From Nageia nagi (taxonomy: Eukaryota > Pinophyta): a stretch of DNA of 64,000 nt. Location: assembly GCA_050084985.1 (NCBI GenBank), contig JBITNC010000001.1:79360001-79424000 (forward strand), read 5' to 3'. Each line of letters starts with the position of its first letter. Positions within the stretch are counted from its first letter, which is position 1. The notes under the pieces were generated by a model. The model saw nothing but the letters and a program-made list of their open reading frames with translations, was not told where the DNA came from and did no database searches. The translations under genes were made by a program, and so were the position numbers. This document shows positions 25,406 through 37,327 of the stretch, in pieces.

Positions 25406-25433
25406 ACTAACACATTACTTGCTATGTGTTAGT
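25406..25433 (+). other. leader hairpin of Copia-1 (covarying)
   Basis: ACTAACACAT (25406-25415) and ATGTGTTAGT (25424-25433) form a perfect 10-bp stem with an 8-nt loop. In Copia-2 one stem pair is changed on both sides. It lies about 190 bp after the LTR, where dimerisation or packaging signals are expected in retroelements (inference). Confidence 0.65.
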
Positions 25434-28158
25434 CCTTTTAAATTATGATTAACAAGTTGCAATTACTTGCAATTTTTAAATTGCTATAATTCTTTTAAAA
25501 AGGGTTAGTATACAAAAATTGTATTTTTTTTACATATTATATTGGAATTAAATGTATGTGTTGATTCAATTTATCACAACATTTGCTTAATACCAATATA
25601 TGATGAAAATTGTAATATATACTAACATTCTTTATGTTATTACTATTTTCTTAAAAATAGTAATATATTATTGTGAAATTTCTCATATATATACTACAAT
25701 TAGTGAGTTATTGATATGTTACTACAAAAAGGCATGAACATTTACAAAAATGAGAGGAGGATAATTTTTTTTTGTTTTGTTCTACTACAAATTTTTAAAT
25801 GAGAGCACAATAATATTTATATATATTTTTTGTATATGCAAAAACAAGGGGAAAGATATTTAAAAAATCAAATAAGTTTTTTTTTTAAATTATCAATTTA
25901 TAAATAAATTAAACCATATAACAATTTATTGTACAAAATTTGGGGGGTAAAGTGAAACGACGCGCGAATGGTGGTGGCTCCTCCTGTAGTAGCCTCCTCC
26001 CTTGGGTACGACCTCTCCTCATCGCAGGATATGCACAATGATCATTGAATATGCACCAAATCGATACGTTGAAATGGAAAGGGAAGGCACATGATGTAGA
26101 CTAAGTTTCATGGACTACACTGCTCATAAAATGAAAAGGCACACGCATTGGTTGATGCCTCATCAACCTGCACACAAAATGGTAGCGTAGAGAAGGCACA
26201 TGAAATGTTTCACACGATGCATGGTGCAGACATAGTTCCATGGCTTGCAATGATCACCGGATATGCACCAAACGGCTATGTTGAAAGGATCCTATGACTT
26301 GTTTGACAAGCTGCACGATGTAGAAAATGTTTCATGGACTTGTTTTTTCTCTGTTTATCCACATGTATTTTGTAGGGTTTCACTCTCTTATCTGAAGCAA
26401 TGGTAGATCCAGAGGGGGAAAATAGAAAGGTCCTATGTTCGAATCCCCTGTGTCTCCTGCAACTAATGGTGAGTCTAGGCACATAGCAACCAGATCCTCC
26501 TTGGTGGATTCAATAAAGGGATGCGAATTGAGATGCTATGGGATTGATAAGGAAGAGCTGAGGACAAGGATAGTGATGCCGAAATATCTGAGACGTGCTA
26601 TGATGGAAGCTGTGAGGATATGCATAAACTAGATACATTGTAAGAGCCTATGAAATTGAATGGGTCTGCAAATCATTTGACGCTTAAATGGGCAATTGAA
26701 GCATGCAATGCACTTTTTGCTTATGGTTGGGTGGTCAACCACCGACTGGTTGCCCCATGCGACCTCCATTGCCAACACCACGTGTTGTTGTTTTTTTTCC
26801 TTCTCCCTCCTCACCGACTTTGGCCCCTGCCACCCCTGCCCAGCCTCTTAACCTCCACGAGGCTTACACCTGGCCCTTCAAATTTTTTTTCCAACCATAG
26901 TTGTTAACCTTAATTCTTTTTACCAACTATGCAGGGCTTTGATTTTTTCTTTAAAGTCTAGGTCTAAATTACCCTTTAAAGGCTTTTACCTAAGTCCTTT
27001 TTTTAAGTATTTCTTCTTTCCTAACTACCTATGCTAATTTTAAGTCAACAAAGGCAATATTTACTTAAAATGCATATTTCAAAAACCCTTTTTTAGGGAT
27101 AACACCTTAAGAGAAAAGTAGGGAGGAACCATACTTAAATAAAATTTTTAGCATCCAAGTTTTAGAACTTTAAGTAAAAAAGGGGGAATGTGTATAATAT
27201 TTTTTTTACTTAAATCTTTATCTAGATGGATCTTGCATGCTAACTTTAAAATGCATGCTTCTTAACCTTGTTAGGAATAAAGCATGCTTAGTACTTAAAA
27301 TTTTAAGTTAAATAATGCATGATGCTTATTTATTACTTAATTTTAAGTCATGGAATAATGCATGTTTAAGTTATGGATTAATGCTAAGTAGGACTTAGCC
27401 TGTGTAAAATTCATTATTTTTGAACTTGAGCAAAAAATATGAAAAATGTAAAAGTTCTTTAGGGGTTAGTACAAAACCCATTGGACTCTTAAGGTTTCAA
27501 GTTTCGTGTGGATGAAGTATTTTTACTTTACTTTATATTTTTGCACAATTGATTTATACTTGCAATATGCAAAATATTGAAAGTAACCCCTAAAATGAAC
27601 ACATCTACACGTATTCTTCCACAACATGACTTGTTTGGGGAGCCACGAGGTGAGGACAGGGCAGACTGGAGCCTTTTTAGTCCGAAGACCCAAGTGGTGG
27701 TAAGTCCGTCTTAATTGCCCCTAAGACCTTTGTTGGATTGGACATAACTCTATTAGGTGGATAGGCATGTGTGTAGTGATACCACATGTCCGCACATCCA
27801 TTTAGGGATTATCCTGATAACCTAGAAGAAAAATTGAAAACCTTAAAATATAATTAAAATGGTCGGTCCAAGATACGTTGGATCCTTGGAAAATAGTTAG
27901 TACTTCTCCTTGTGAGAGTATATTACTGACCAAGGTGAACTGGTTGAGGACTGGTAGTACCTGGGCTCCACCTTGCAGACATCCAGGTGAAGGCCTAATT
28001 CTATACAAGAAAACAACCTCAACTTTATCCTTCTACAGATCGTGGGTTATAAGTTTGCACATGTGGGACATGTTTGCTTATTAGATGTTTTATATGTATA
28101 GATGGAAAATTGTAAAAGTTTGCATTCTTATTGCATATTTACTTTTTTTTTTGTAGCA
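25434..28158 (+). other. long Copia-1 leader with variable GC-richer module
   Basis: About 2.7 kb separate the leader hairpin from gag. The outer parts match Copia-2. The middle (about 25940-26890) is GC-richer and I could not align it with the equivalent part of Copia-2 (about 14390-15190). Near copies of GGGTTAGT(N)ACAAAA lie on either side of the variable part (25502 and 27463 here, 14106 and 17220 in Copia-2). Short open frames in it are on both strands and not conserved. The block 27462-27995 is the conserved leader part. Confidence 0.55.
26388..26447 (+). other. tRNA-like box A/box B pair (possible SINE head)
   Basis: GAAGCAATGGTAGATCC resembles a pol III box A, and GTTCGAATCCC (26437-26447) matches the box B/T-loop consensus about 30 bp downstream. 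This spacing is typical of tRNA-derived SINEs and tRNA genes, but the stretch does not fold into a full tRNA as far as I can see. It lies in the variable leader module of Copia-1 and is not found in Copia-2. Confidence 0.35.
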
Positions 28159-31100
28159 ATGGTTGAAACCTTCATCCCTAAGCATATACTCGATGGTTCC
28201 AACTTTGGAATATGGGAACCATGTATGAAAGTTGAGTTATAAGCAAGGAAGTTTGTGGCAGATAATGAATGAAGACTTGGTCGCTCCTACTGATGAGAAG
28301 GCTATTAAAGTATACAAATCAAAGAATGAGTTAGCAACTTCAATGATTTATCGTGCAATTTCAGATGACATCCTTCTCATGATCTCTTCATCAACATCAG
28401 CAAAGGAAGCTTGGGATAGGCTGAAGAAAATTCACCTTGGGTCAACATTTTCAAGGAGGTTCACCATTTTACAAAAGTTGCTGCAATATCGTCAAGGTGA
28501 AGATGAAAGTGCTTCTATCTACTTGAACAAAATCATTGACCTCAGGACACAACTGGTTGGCTATGGGTGCAACTGGATCAATGATGAGTTCATGGTCTTC
28601 ATCATTCTTCAAAGCCTTTCTACAAAGTTTAGTAACTTTGTCACGGTTATGGAAACAAGGCTCGATGATGAAGAAGATGTCATCTCTCTTGATAACCTTT
28701 CTAGACTCCTTCTGAAGCATGAGGAAACTTTGAATAAGAAAATGTTGGACTTTTCTCCAAAGGACAAAAGCATTGCTCTAGGAACAACCAAAACTCCTTT
28801 CAAGAAGAAGTTCAAACATTATAAATTCAAAGATAACAAGTCCTTATCTACCTTCAGAAAGTATGAGAAAAAGGGCAACAATAATGGCAACTTCAGGCAA
28901 AGGAATGACAAAGCTGGATCAAGCAATCCAACACCTCAAGAAAAGTTTGATGGAAATTGTAACTTTTGTGGCATCTTTGGGCACAAAGAGTATGATTGTT
29001 GTAAAAAGAAATTTGCTCAAAAAGGTAAGGGAAATGCAAATGTGAGAAATTTCAATAATAGAAAGAAGAACAAGCATACTGCTACTATTGCCTACTACTC
29101 AATGACTCAAACTATTTCAAATGATTGGATTGTTGATTCAGGATGCACTAATCACATGTGTTATGAAAAGGATAAGTTTGAAAACTTTTATAAGTACAAG
29201 AAGGATGTAGTTATGATAAGTGATAATACAGTACTTGATGTTCAAAGAATAGGGAGTGTGAAGATTCATGGAAAGACTCTTGATAATGTCTTTTATGTGC
29301 CTAAACTAAGGATGAATCTCATCTCTGTAATTCAGATTACAAGGAAAGGATACTCATTTGAGTTTACCTCACACTCCTAGTGTGTTAAGAAAGGACTTGC
29401 CACCTTCATGAAAGGATCAGTAAAGGATGACCTTTATATTATGGATCAAATTCCTTCAAAGATTTGTCTTGCTGCAAATGTTTGTTCAAAGGGTAATCTT
29501 TGGCATCAACGATTAGGGCACCTTACCCACAAGAGTATTCAAGATATGAAAACTTAAGAACTTGTGGAAGGTTTACCTAATATTTCACCCACAATTGGTC
29601 TATGTGAAAGGTGCATTCGAAGAAAGATGAATAGGCAAAAGTTTGAAAAAGATAAGGCAACTCGGGCTACTCATCCTCTTCAGCTTGTGCATTCAGATTT
29701 GATGGGTCCATTTCAGACTAAGTCTCTAGGGGGAGCTTCTTATGTTCTGACCTTCATTGATGACTTCAATAGGATGACATTTGGTTATCTACTTGAGCAC
29801 AAGGATCAAACTTTTGACAGGTTTAAAGACTTCAAGGCTCTTGTTGAAAATCAAACTGATTTTAAGATCAAGATGCTAAGATCTGATAATGGGGGTGAGT
29901 ATAATAGTAATGAGTTTAACAATTATTGTGTTAAACATGGGATCAAGCGACAATTCACAATCCCTTACACCCCTCAGCAAAATGGAGTTGCTGAAAGGAA
30001 GAATCGAACTATTATGGAAATGGCAAGGTGCATGTTGGGTAACCTTCCTAGTTTTTTATGGGGAGAAGCTGTTCACAACTGCTATTCACACCCTAAATAG
30101 GTGTCCTACTAAAGCAGTTGAAGGTAAAACTCCATATGAAGCATGGATAGGAAAGAAACCTAACCTCTCACACTTTAGGGTCTTTGATTGTGATGCATTT
30201 GCCTTCATTACCTCTGAGAAAAGAAAGAAGTTGGATAAAAGATCAGAAAAATGCATCTTTGTGGGGTATGATAATCAGCATAGAGGTTACAGTCTCTACT
30301 TCTCATCCCATCAAATAGTCTTTATTTCTAGGGATGTCAAGTTCAATGAACTTCCTGAGGATATGACCTCTCATGCTGAGGTGTCTAATTCAGATGATTC
30401 TTTACCTGCACCTAACTGGTTGGATGATCATGTAGGGAAGTCACCATAAGAGCATAATTCTCCAGCTCAGAGAATTACAAGGAGTATGACCTTGAATAAT
30501 TCTTTATTTTCCAAAATTGATAATACAAATGAGCCATCAACCTTAAAAGATGCTTCCAAGCAAGAGTGTTGGATGGAAGCTATGAAAGTTGAGTATGAGG
30601 TGCTCATGAAAAATGAAACTTGGGATTTGGTTCCTTATCCCAATAAGAAAAATGTGATTGGAAATAAATGGATATACAAGGTCAAGTACAATTCTGATGG
30701 AAAAATTGAAAAATACAAAGCAAGGTTAGTGGCCAAAGGATTTGCTCAAAAATATGGTATTTATTATGAGGAAACCTTTGCTCCTGTGGCCAAGATGCCT
30801 ACTATCAGGATAATCCTTGCTCTTTCTACAGCTCAAGGATGGAAAGATTTTCAACTTGATGTCAAGAGTGCATTTCTCAATGGTGACTTGGATGTAGAAA
30901 TCTACATGAATCAATCAGAAGGATTTATTCCATAAGGTAAAAAGTCTCTTGTGTGCAAGCTAAAGAAGTCTTTGTATGGACTTAAGCAAGCACCTAGAGC
31001 ATGGTACAAGAAAATTTCAAGATTCTTTGCAGATATTGGTTTTTCCAAGTGCTTCTCTGACTCAGATCTCTATATACTCAATCAAGGAAAAGACGTGGTC

Positions 31101-32079
31101 TTAATTCTCCTTTATGTGGATGATCTTCTCATAACTGGCAATAATATTGAAATCATCCAAGAGTGCATCTCCAAACTGAAGGCAACATTTGAAATGACTG
31201 AACTAGGTCTCTTGCATTACTATCTTGGGATGCAAGTATACCAACACAAAGATTGTACTTATCTTAGTCAATCTAAGTATATATTAGACATCTTGCACAA
31301 GTTTGGAATGGAGGAGTGTAAATATGTTGTAATACCTATTTCTCCTGGAATCATGGTATCTTTGAGCTTAGATTCTTAGTTGCCTGATGCTACAGCTTAT
31401 AGGCAATTGATAGGTAGTCTTTTGTATCTGACTATCTCTTGACCTGATATTGCCTTTGCAGTGAATCTGATGGCACGATTCATGCAAAAACCATATGTTG
31501 AACACCTCAATGCTGTTAAGAAAATCTTGAGGTATGTGGCAGGGACAAAGGATCTTGCTCTTAAGTATTCCAAAGTGCCCTCGATTATTCTCTCAGGGTT
31601 CTCAGATTCTAATTATGGTGGAGATAGAGATGATAGAAATTCAACCTCTACATATGTGTTCAACATTGGTTCAGGTGCTATCTCTTGGGCTTCCAAGAAG
31701 TAACCTACTGTCACTCTTTTTACCATCGAAGCTGAATATCAAGCCATGTCTGTTGCTTGCCCAAGATGCTATTTGGCTGAGGTATCTTTTGAACAAAATT
31801 GGGTATGAGCAAAATGGCCCATCTCTTATCTCTTCAGACAATCAATCCGCTATCTCTTTGGCTAAGAATCTTGTGTTCCATCAGAGAACCAAACATGTGG
31901 AAATCCAAGCCTATTTTATCAGGGAGAAGGTTCTAGATGACATCATACACTTGAAGTATTGTCCATATACTAAAAACTCTGCTGATTTATTCACCAAGCC
32001 CCTTCTTGAAGCTCAGTTCAGCAAGCTTAGGGATTCTCTCGGGTTGGTGAAGTTGCTCTCAAGTGGGAGTGAAGTTTAA
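28159..32079 (+). pseudogene. Copia-1 gag-pol polyprotein
   Basis: Gag starts at ATG 28159. The CCHC zinc knuckle C-N-F-C...H...C is at 28958-28999. Protease has WIVDSGCTNH, with Asp at 29135. Integrase has the HHCC region (about 29490-29620) and catalytic Asp 29696, Asp 29885 and Glu 29993, giving the canonical D-D(35)-E spacing. RT starts near 30570 and keeps YVDD (31113-31124). RNase H ends with the TAA at 32077. Breaks are a TAA at codon 28 (28240), a 1-bp insertion near 28250, stops at 29378, 29552, 30447, 30933, 31378, 31441 and 31701, and frameshifts near 30075 and 31760. The longest open piece is 382 codons (28232-29380). The order INT before RT is diagnostic of Ty1/Copia. Catalytic residues are intact but the protein cannot be made in one piece. 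Confidence 0.95.
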
Positions 32080-32137
32080 ACTTTTGTTAGTGATGACAAC
32101 TTCACCTCTAAGAGGCCTTTTTTGATTATACATTCTA

Positions 32138-32418
32138 TACCTCCATGGTAAGTTTGCTCTGCATGACAAACTTGTTGTACAATTATTGTTATAGAGTGTT
32201 GATTATTTTATACCTCTGTGGTAAGTTTGCTCTACGTGACAAACTTGTTGTACATTTTTATCCTCCGTGGTAAGTTTGCTCTACATGAGAAACTTGTACA
32301 ATTTTTGAGCATATAATTAATATACCTCCGTGGTAAGTTTGCTCTGCGTGAGGAACTTGTTGTACATTCTATACCTCTGTGGTGAGTTTGTTCTGCGTGA
32401 GAAACTCGTTGTACAATT
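32138..32418 (+). repeat. five-copy hairpin array upstream of the PPT
   Basis: Five imperfect copies (starting about 32138, 32211, 32258, 32323, 32371) carry TACCTC.GTGGTAAGTTTGCTCT, a variable loop and CAAACTTGTTGTAC. Each contains an inverted repeat with a 6-7 bp stem. The stem is AAGTTTG/CAAACTT in copies 1 and 2, AAGTTT/AAACTT in 3, AAGTTT/GAACTT (one G-U) in 4, and GAGTTT/AAACTC in 5. Changes occur in pairs, so the fold is kept. Copia-2 has one such unit (22100-22123). Confidence 0.8.
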
Positions 32419-32891
32419 TTTATGCTCTATTAAAAATCAACACATGTCTATATACAACAGGTGACTATGAGTGATGGCTTGGCATCTCCGTGATGACTTA
32501 TAGTGCACCATTGATTAGTTATTTATAAGATGGCATTATTTGATTCTCTTATTTGAATATATGATGCATCTAACTGATTTTGTTCATGAGTTGCTTGTAG
32601 CATGCAGGATCTTCTTCAGAAATGTAAGTTACTCACCTTATGTAAGCAAGTTCATGGAGACTCACATGTCAGCTTAAAGCTGATCGACTACTATGTACAG
32701 TGAAACCAGTTATGGTTAATGATTGTATTGTAAATCATTTTTTGTCAAATGGTAATGTAGTGAGTCTCAAACTAGTTCTCATAAAGATTCTCAAATATGT
32801 AAATGTTCTAATTCCACTTGTATCTCTATGGAGGAGAACTCTCTCTTACTCTCTCTCTTCTCTCTTCTACGCTCTATCCCAATATTGCATT

Positions 32892-32900
32892 AAGGGGGAG
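32892..32900 (+). other. polypurine tract
   Basis: AAGGGGGAG lies directly before the 3' LTR and would be the plus-strand primer. Copia-2 has AAGGTGAG in the same place. Confidence 0.9.
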
Positions 32901-33360
32901 TGTTAGAATTTGTAATGAAATATTATGAATATCTAAACTCCTTGTAAATTCAATTAATCACTTAAAGGATATGTAGATACCTTAAGGGATTAATTGAATT
33001 CTTTATTATGTAGACTTTGACTTTACCAAGTGGTTAGTTGGTAAAGTTAAAGTTAGGTGATACATTTATTGTAACCCTAACCTTACCCTTGGGTTAAAGG
33101 GAGGTTAGGGAGGTGCTCTCAAGCTATAAAAAGAGGGCCTCTCCTCTTGTAACATAACTAAGTTTTTGGAGTAAGATTACTCTACTAGTTGTGTAGGAGA
33201 GGAAGAGAATAGTTGTAAGAGGGGCATACTTGAGAATTGAGATACTAGTTGTGGATGTACTCCCAAGGAGGGAGGAACCACATTATATGTGTGTTATCTT
33301 GTGTATGATTGAGTTTCCTAGTCTTGGTCCTTGAGATTTAGTTTAGGTCTAAATCCTTCA
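32901..33360 (+). repeat. 3' LTR of Copia-1
   Basis: This is the 460-bp partner of the 5' LTR. It ends CCTTCA and is followed by the target duplication ATTTG. Its TATA box has one change (TATAAAAAG at about 33125). Confidence 0.95.
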
Positions 33361-35950
33361 ATTTGGAAAAGGGAAATCATCTTTTAGGCATGCATTATTG
33401 ATATCTCTAAATTCAATACAAATTCTTATTTATCCAGTTGGTTTAGTAATAGGAACAATGTTAACCATTTATTCTGAATAATCTATAGGTATAATAAATC
33501 TAACATTTATATATATTTCAATTTCTTTCTTGACTAACAATGCTTTTGATGCATTCATCTTCCTTGGTTTTTTCTTAACATATGTTGCATATTTTTTCAA
33601 TGGTAAACTATGCATTACAAAATATGTATCTAAAGTGGGCATATCATAATAAGAATAAGCAAAATTTTTGTGACATTCAATAAACTTATTTTTGTACCTT
33701 TTTTAGTGTTGTATTGGAAGGGTAGATCCAATTTTTATCAACCTCTTTTGACCACTTGTACCAATGTTAACGTTAATCAGTTTCTCAACATAAAATATTG
33801 ACTCAACTTTTCTCTATAACAATGAGGACAATTCCTCTAATTTTAGTACCTCTTGATTGTTAATATCATCTTCATTAGCTTATTGAAATTGAACCACTTC
33901 ATCAAAATTTATTTCTTTTCCAAAATATCCATATTGAATAAGGACATAATTTGGTTGGCTTTTTGGATTTGATTTGGGCAATTCTAAATGTGCCCTCATG
34001 TATCCTAATATGTTATCATCAATAGCAAAGCAATCAAACTCAAGTGGTAGTATCATATATCCATAATTCCTCATCAATTTCATCACAAAGTTCTATCACA
34101 TTGCATTTTGGATTAAAATTAATAGGTCATGTAGTTTTTTTGGTACTTTGATCACTCCCCAACCTTATCTTTTTAGGCTTCTAAATTAGTAGGAAAGGAA
34201 GGCATTCCTTATTCTATTTTTCCCAATCCCTCCCTTTTTATTTGTAATTATTAACCATATATTTATGCATAAAAGAAAATGGAAAAGAATTACCTGTATT
34301 TGCTTTTTTTGTTTCATTCTTTGAAAAAATGGGATTTAGAGAAAAAGATATCATTTAATAAGAATTGCTTATCTTCCCTTCATCTTCACAATGTGCATGC
34401 CCTAAATTTCCTTTAACACAATGTGTAGATCTTGAATTGTTTATAATTTTCTGATGACCTAAGTCTTTTACTAAAACTAACAGGTCAAGGTTTTCAATTA
34501 TGTTCCCATACTTGCATCTACAACTTTTATCTTTTTTTCTACCTTTATTAATTTTGATTCTACCTCCAATGGAACTATCTAAAATTTAGGGTAATTTAAA
34601 TCCAATCCTTCAATATCTAAATCTACTAGATACATAGTGCATATGGTTATGGATCCCCTATGACTATATTTATCTTTCCTTCATTCATATTTTAAATGAC
34701 CATGTATTGTAGAAGGTACTGCATCCATATCATGTAACCAAGGAGATTATATGAATGCTTTCCACTCATAACATGAAAGTTTGTTTTTTCATTCCTAATA
34801 CCCAACGTGATTGTAGTGTAACTAAGCCAAGTGGTTTTTTGGATGAACTATCATAGGCTCTTGTATGAAAAGTTGATTCTTCCAAGGGTGGAATGGTAAC
34901 ATCATTATCTTTTAATTATTATGAAAACTTTTAAGAACAAATATTGAAAATTGAACCAAGATCTACTATTTCCCTTTTTATTTCTAATTCATGAATCGTT
35001 GATGTAACATAAACATTAGCATTAAGCTATGAGTTCTTTTCTAAGCTTTTCAGATTTAAAGAAAGACATAACATCACAATCCTTAATGGATTGAAGTTTT
35101 TCAGAAAACAAAGTGGCAAAGATATTTTTAAGAATCATTTCTTTCTTAAACATCTCATACAAGACCTCCCTATATTTTTTAGATGTATTAATGAGATCAT
35201 AAAAGCTAATTTTAGTAGAATTAGTTTTCAACTATTCAATCATACTATATGCTTTTGTATTAGTTGGTAGACTTACATGTTCATTAGTGAAATTTTTTTG
35301 ATTTGGATTTGGATTGGATCTTAAACATCCTCTTCTGAGTGTGGCATAAATATCCTCATTCACTAATATTGTATTCACTACATGATCTATATTTGAAGCA
35401 CTTTCCTTGATTTTATGCTTTCCTTGAGCAATGAGATCTAATATATCTTCCTTAAGAGCCTTGCAACTATTCATAGGGTGTTCCCTTCTTTGATGATAGG
35501 TATAATAAGTATATGAATTTTTCACGAAAATATTTTCAACCTTTGCTTTCCTTTCCAATGGCTTTAATGATGCCTTTTTTATCAAGTCTTGCAAAATGAG
35601 TTTAGGTTGAATGGGAAAAGTAAATGTAGATTCCTTGGTGTATTGGATCTAGTGAGAGTAGGTTTTTTAGCCATATTCATATTCTTTACCTCCTTTTTCA
35701 CATATGGTTTCTTGTTATATATTTTTCATGTGGTACTTGCATACTTAAGTGAACCAAGCTTAATAAACATCTTTTTTATTAAAATTATCATGACCCTATT
35801 AAAATTATCACAACCCATCTCAAGACATTGTTTGACCTCAAGTACCATCAAGGATTTGGATGGATCATGTTTTAGTAATGCTATGATGATAATGAATTTG
35901 ATAAGAGAATATTTATCATTTGTGATAATTTGATGCTGGTTTTAAGGTTT
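33361..35950 (-). pseudogene. Gypsy-A proximal piece: gag end, protease, RT N-terminus
   Basis: Reading from 35950 down, the first part has gag-like residues and then a degenerate knuckle-like block (YTYHQRREHPMNSCKALKED, then DLIAQG), as in Tat gag proteins; this lies in a 120-codon open piece at 35232-35594. A retropepsin-like region follows at about 35010-34650 (YDSSSKKPLGLVTL and a damaged SYNLLG). After a linker with a 68-codon open piece (33880-34086), the RT begins with NIVPITKPTG and RICIEFRDINNACLKDDFPFPN, stopping exactly at the Copia-1 insertion. It continues at 24760. Many stops make it a fossil. No LTR could be assigned on the 36-38 kb side. Confidence 0.8.
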
Positions 35951-37171
35951 TCCATGATGTAGGTAATAGGTTACCTCGATATGGAGAAATGATCCAAAGA
36001 ACCTAAGGACCAAGGTGAATTGGTAACGAGAATGAAAGGGTAAGAATGAAGAAATGATTACCGTTAATTAATGACACACCCTATGACCATCGTAAATCAT
36101 GTAGTTGCATGTAGAATAATTTCTATGATTGTTGATTTCTTGATGAAAATATATTTGCAAAAATATGTGGATTAATATTACTCTATAAAATGAGGCGACC
36201 ATCACAGGTAAAGGTGTGTTTCTTTTGTTTTGTGTTTTTGAAATTCAAATATGAAATGAAAGAAAAAATGAATATACTTATTTAAATTTGAAAATTTATA
36301 TAAGGTTAAAAAAATAAATTTAATAAGGTAAAATTTGAATATGAGTGCCTATACTATTGCCACATGGGGCTAATAGTGAAAACACTATTAGAAAAAGATT
36401 AAGATTTTCTTATGGTGTTACAAGATATTTAATGAGTAGGAAAATCATAGAGTAATAATCCTAATTAGTTTTATTTTCTTATGTTAGGTATGGATAATAG
36501 TTGGCACTAATTTTTCAGTTAATAAAAAACCTTCAAGGTATTTGATACCATTTCAATCATCAACAACTTTAAGCAAGTCTACCTCAAAAAATATTAAAGG
36601 TATAAGGAGTTGTTCATTTAGACACATTTGAATCTCTTTGGCTATAATAAATAAAAGGATGGAACTTTAAGCAAAACACCTACCTATATATCTCTTATTA
36701 TTTTCAATTTTTGTTATTCTCAAGCTTGGGTGTAAAGTTACGTGAAGAAAAGAAGTCTTTCATTCTCCAAGTTAAGGTGCATTCTTTTGCATTTTCTAAA
36801 ATCCTAGTTAAAATAGCCCTCTTTTGGTATTATTTAAAAAAATATGTATGGTAGAATTCTTTTATAAAAGTATATGAAAATAGTTGATGATAATGACCTT
36901 GGTCCATACGAAAAGACATACTACCTAGTCTATTTAATATACTCATGTGATAGTTGGTACTTTTTTTAAAAAAGGGGCATAATTTTATATTGATTAATTG
37001 AAATTCATAGAGAAAAATTCAAGTACAAACTCTATTAACCTATTACACTTTTAGATAGTTTATTTGACAATTTCCTTATCATGTATACTCATGAATTTAC
37101 TTGCAAACCATTTTACTCCCTCCTTAGCTTTCCATCCATACTACTTGGTAGATTTTTTTGTTCATACGAGA
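35951..37171. other. unassigned DNA upstream of Gypsy-A gag
   Basis: The 5' untranslated region and 5' LTR of Gypsy-A are expected here on the minus strand, but I could not match this stretch to anything at 7.7-12.5 kb. No coding signal. Confidence 0.35.
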
Positions 37172-37327
37172 ATTCTCATAATTACTTAAACTGAAAATAT
37201 GTTGGCAAAGGTTTTAAAATTTGATTGTTTATTCAATATGTAAGAAAAAATTCTCATAATGACCTAAACTGAAAATATGTTGGCAAAGGTTTTAAAATTT
37301 GATTGTTTATTCAATGTGTAATTTCTT
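37172..37327. repeat. 78-bp tandem duplication
   Basis: Two adjacent copies begin ATTCTCATAAT at 37172 and 37250. They are nearly identical over GAAAATATGTTGGCAAAGG and the following AT-rich part. This is a recent local duplication. Confidence 0.85.

Larger units (their letters stand above)
24761..33360 (+). mobile_element. Copia-1: complete-ended Ty1/Copia LTR retrotransposon
   Basis: Two LTRs of 459 and 460 bp (24761-25219, 32901-33360) start TGTTAGAATT and end CCTTCA. They are flanked by the exact target duplication ATTTG (24756-24760, 33361-33365). A tRNA-iMet-type PBS follows the 5' LTR and the purine tract AAGGGGGAG precedes the 3' LTR. By hand count the LTRs differ at about 10 sites plus one 1-bp indel, roughly 2%. 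It lies inside the RT of Gypsy-A. The Gypsy reading frame continues across the insertion once one duplication copy is discounted. Eight stops and three frameshifts in gag-pol make it non-autonomous now. Confidence 0.97.

Noticed and set aside
26435-26907. Overlapping open frames on both strands in the Copia-1 leader
   Set aside because: They overlap on both strands, lack domains and are not conserved in Copia-2. They follow from the GC-rich composition of the module.
27802-28084. Open frames in the conserved leader block just before gag
   Set aside because: The equivalent Copia-2 stretch is broken by stops in these frames, so the conservation is not at protein level.
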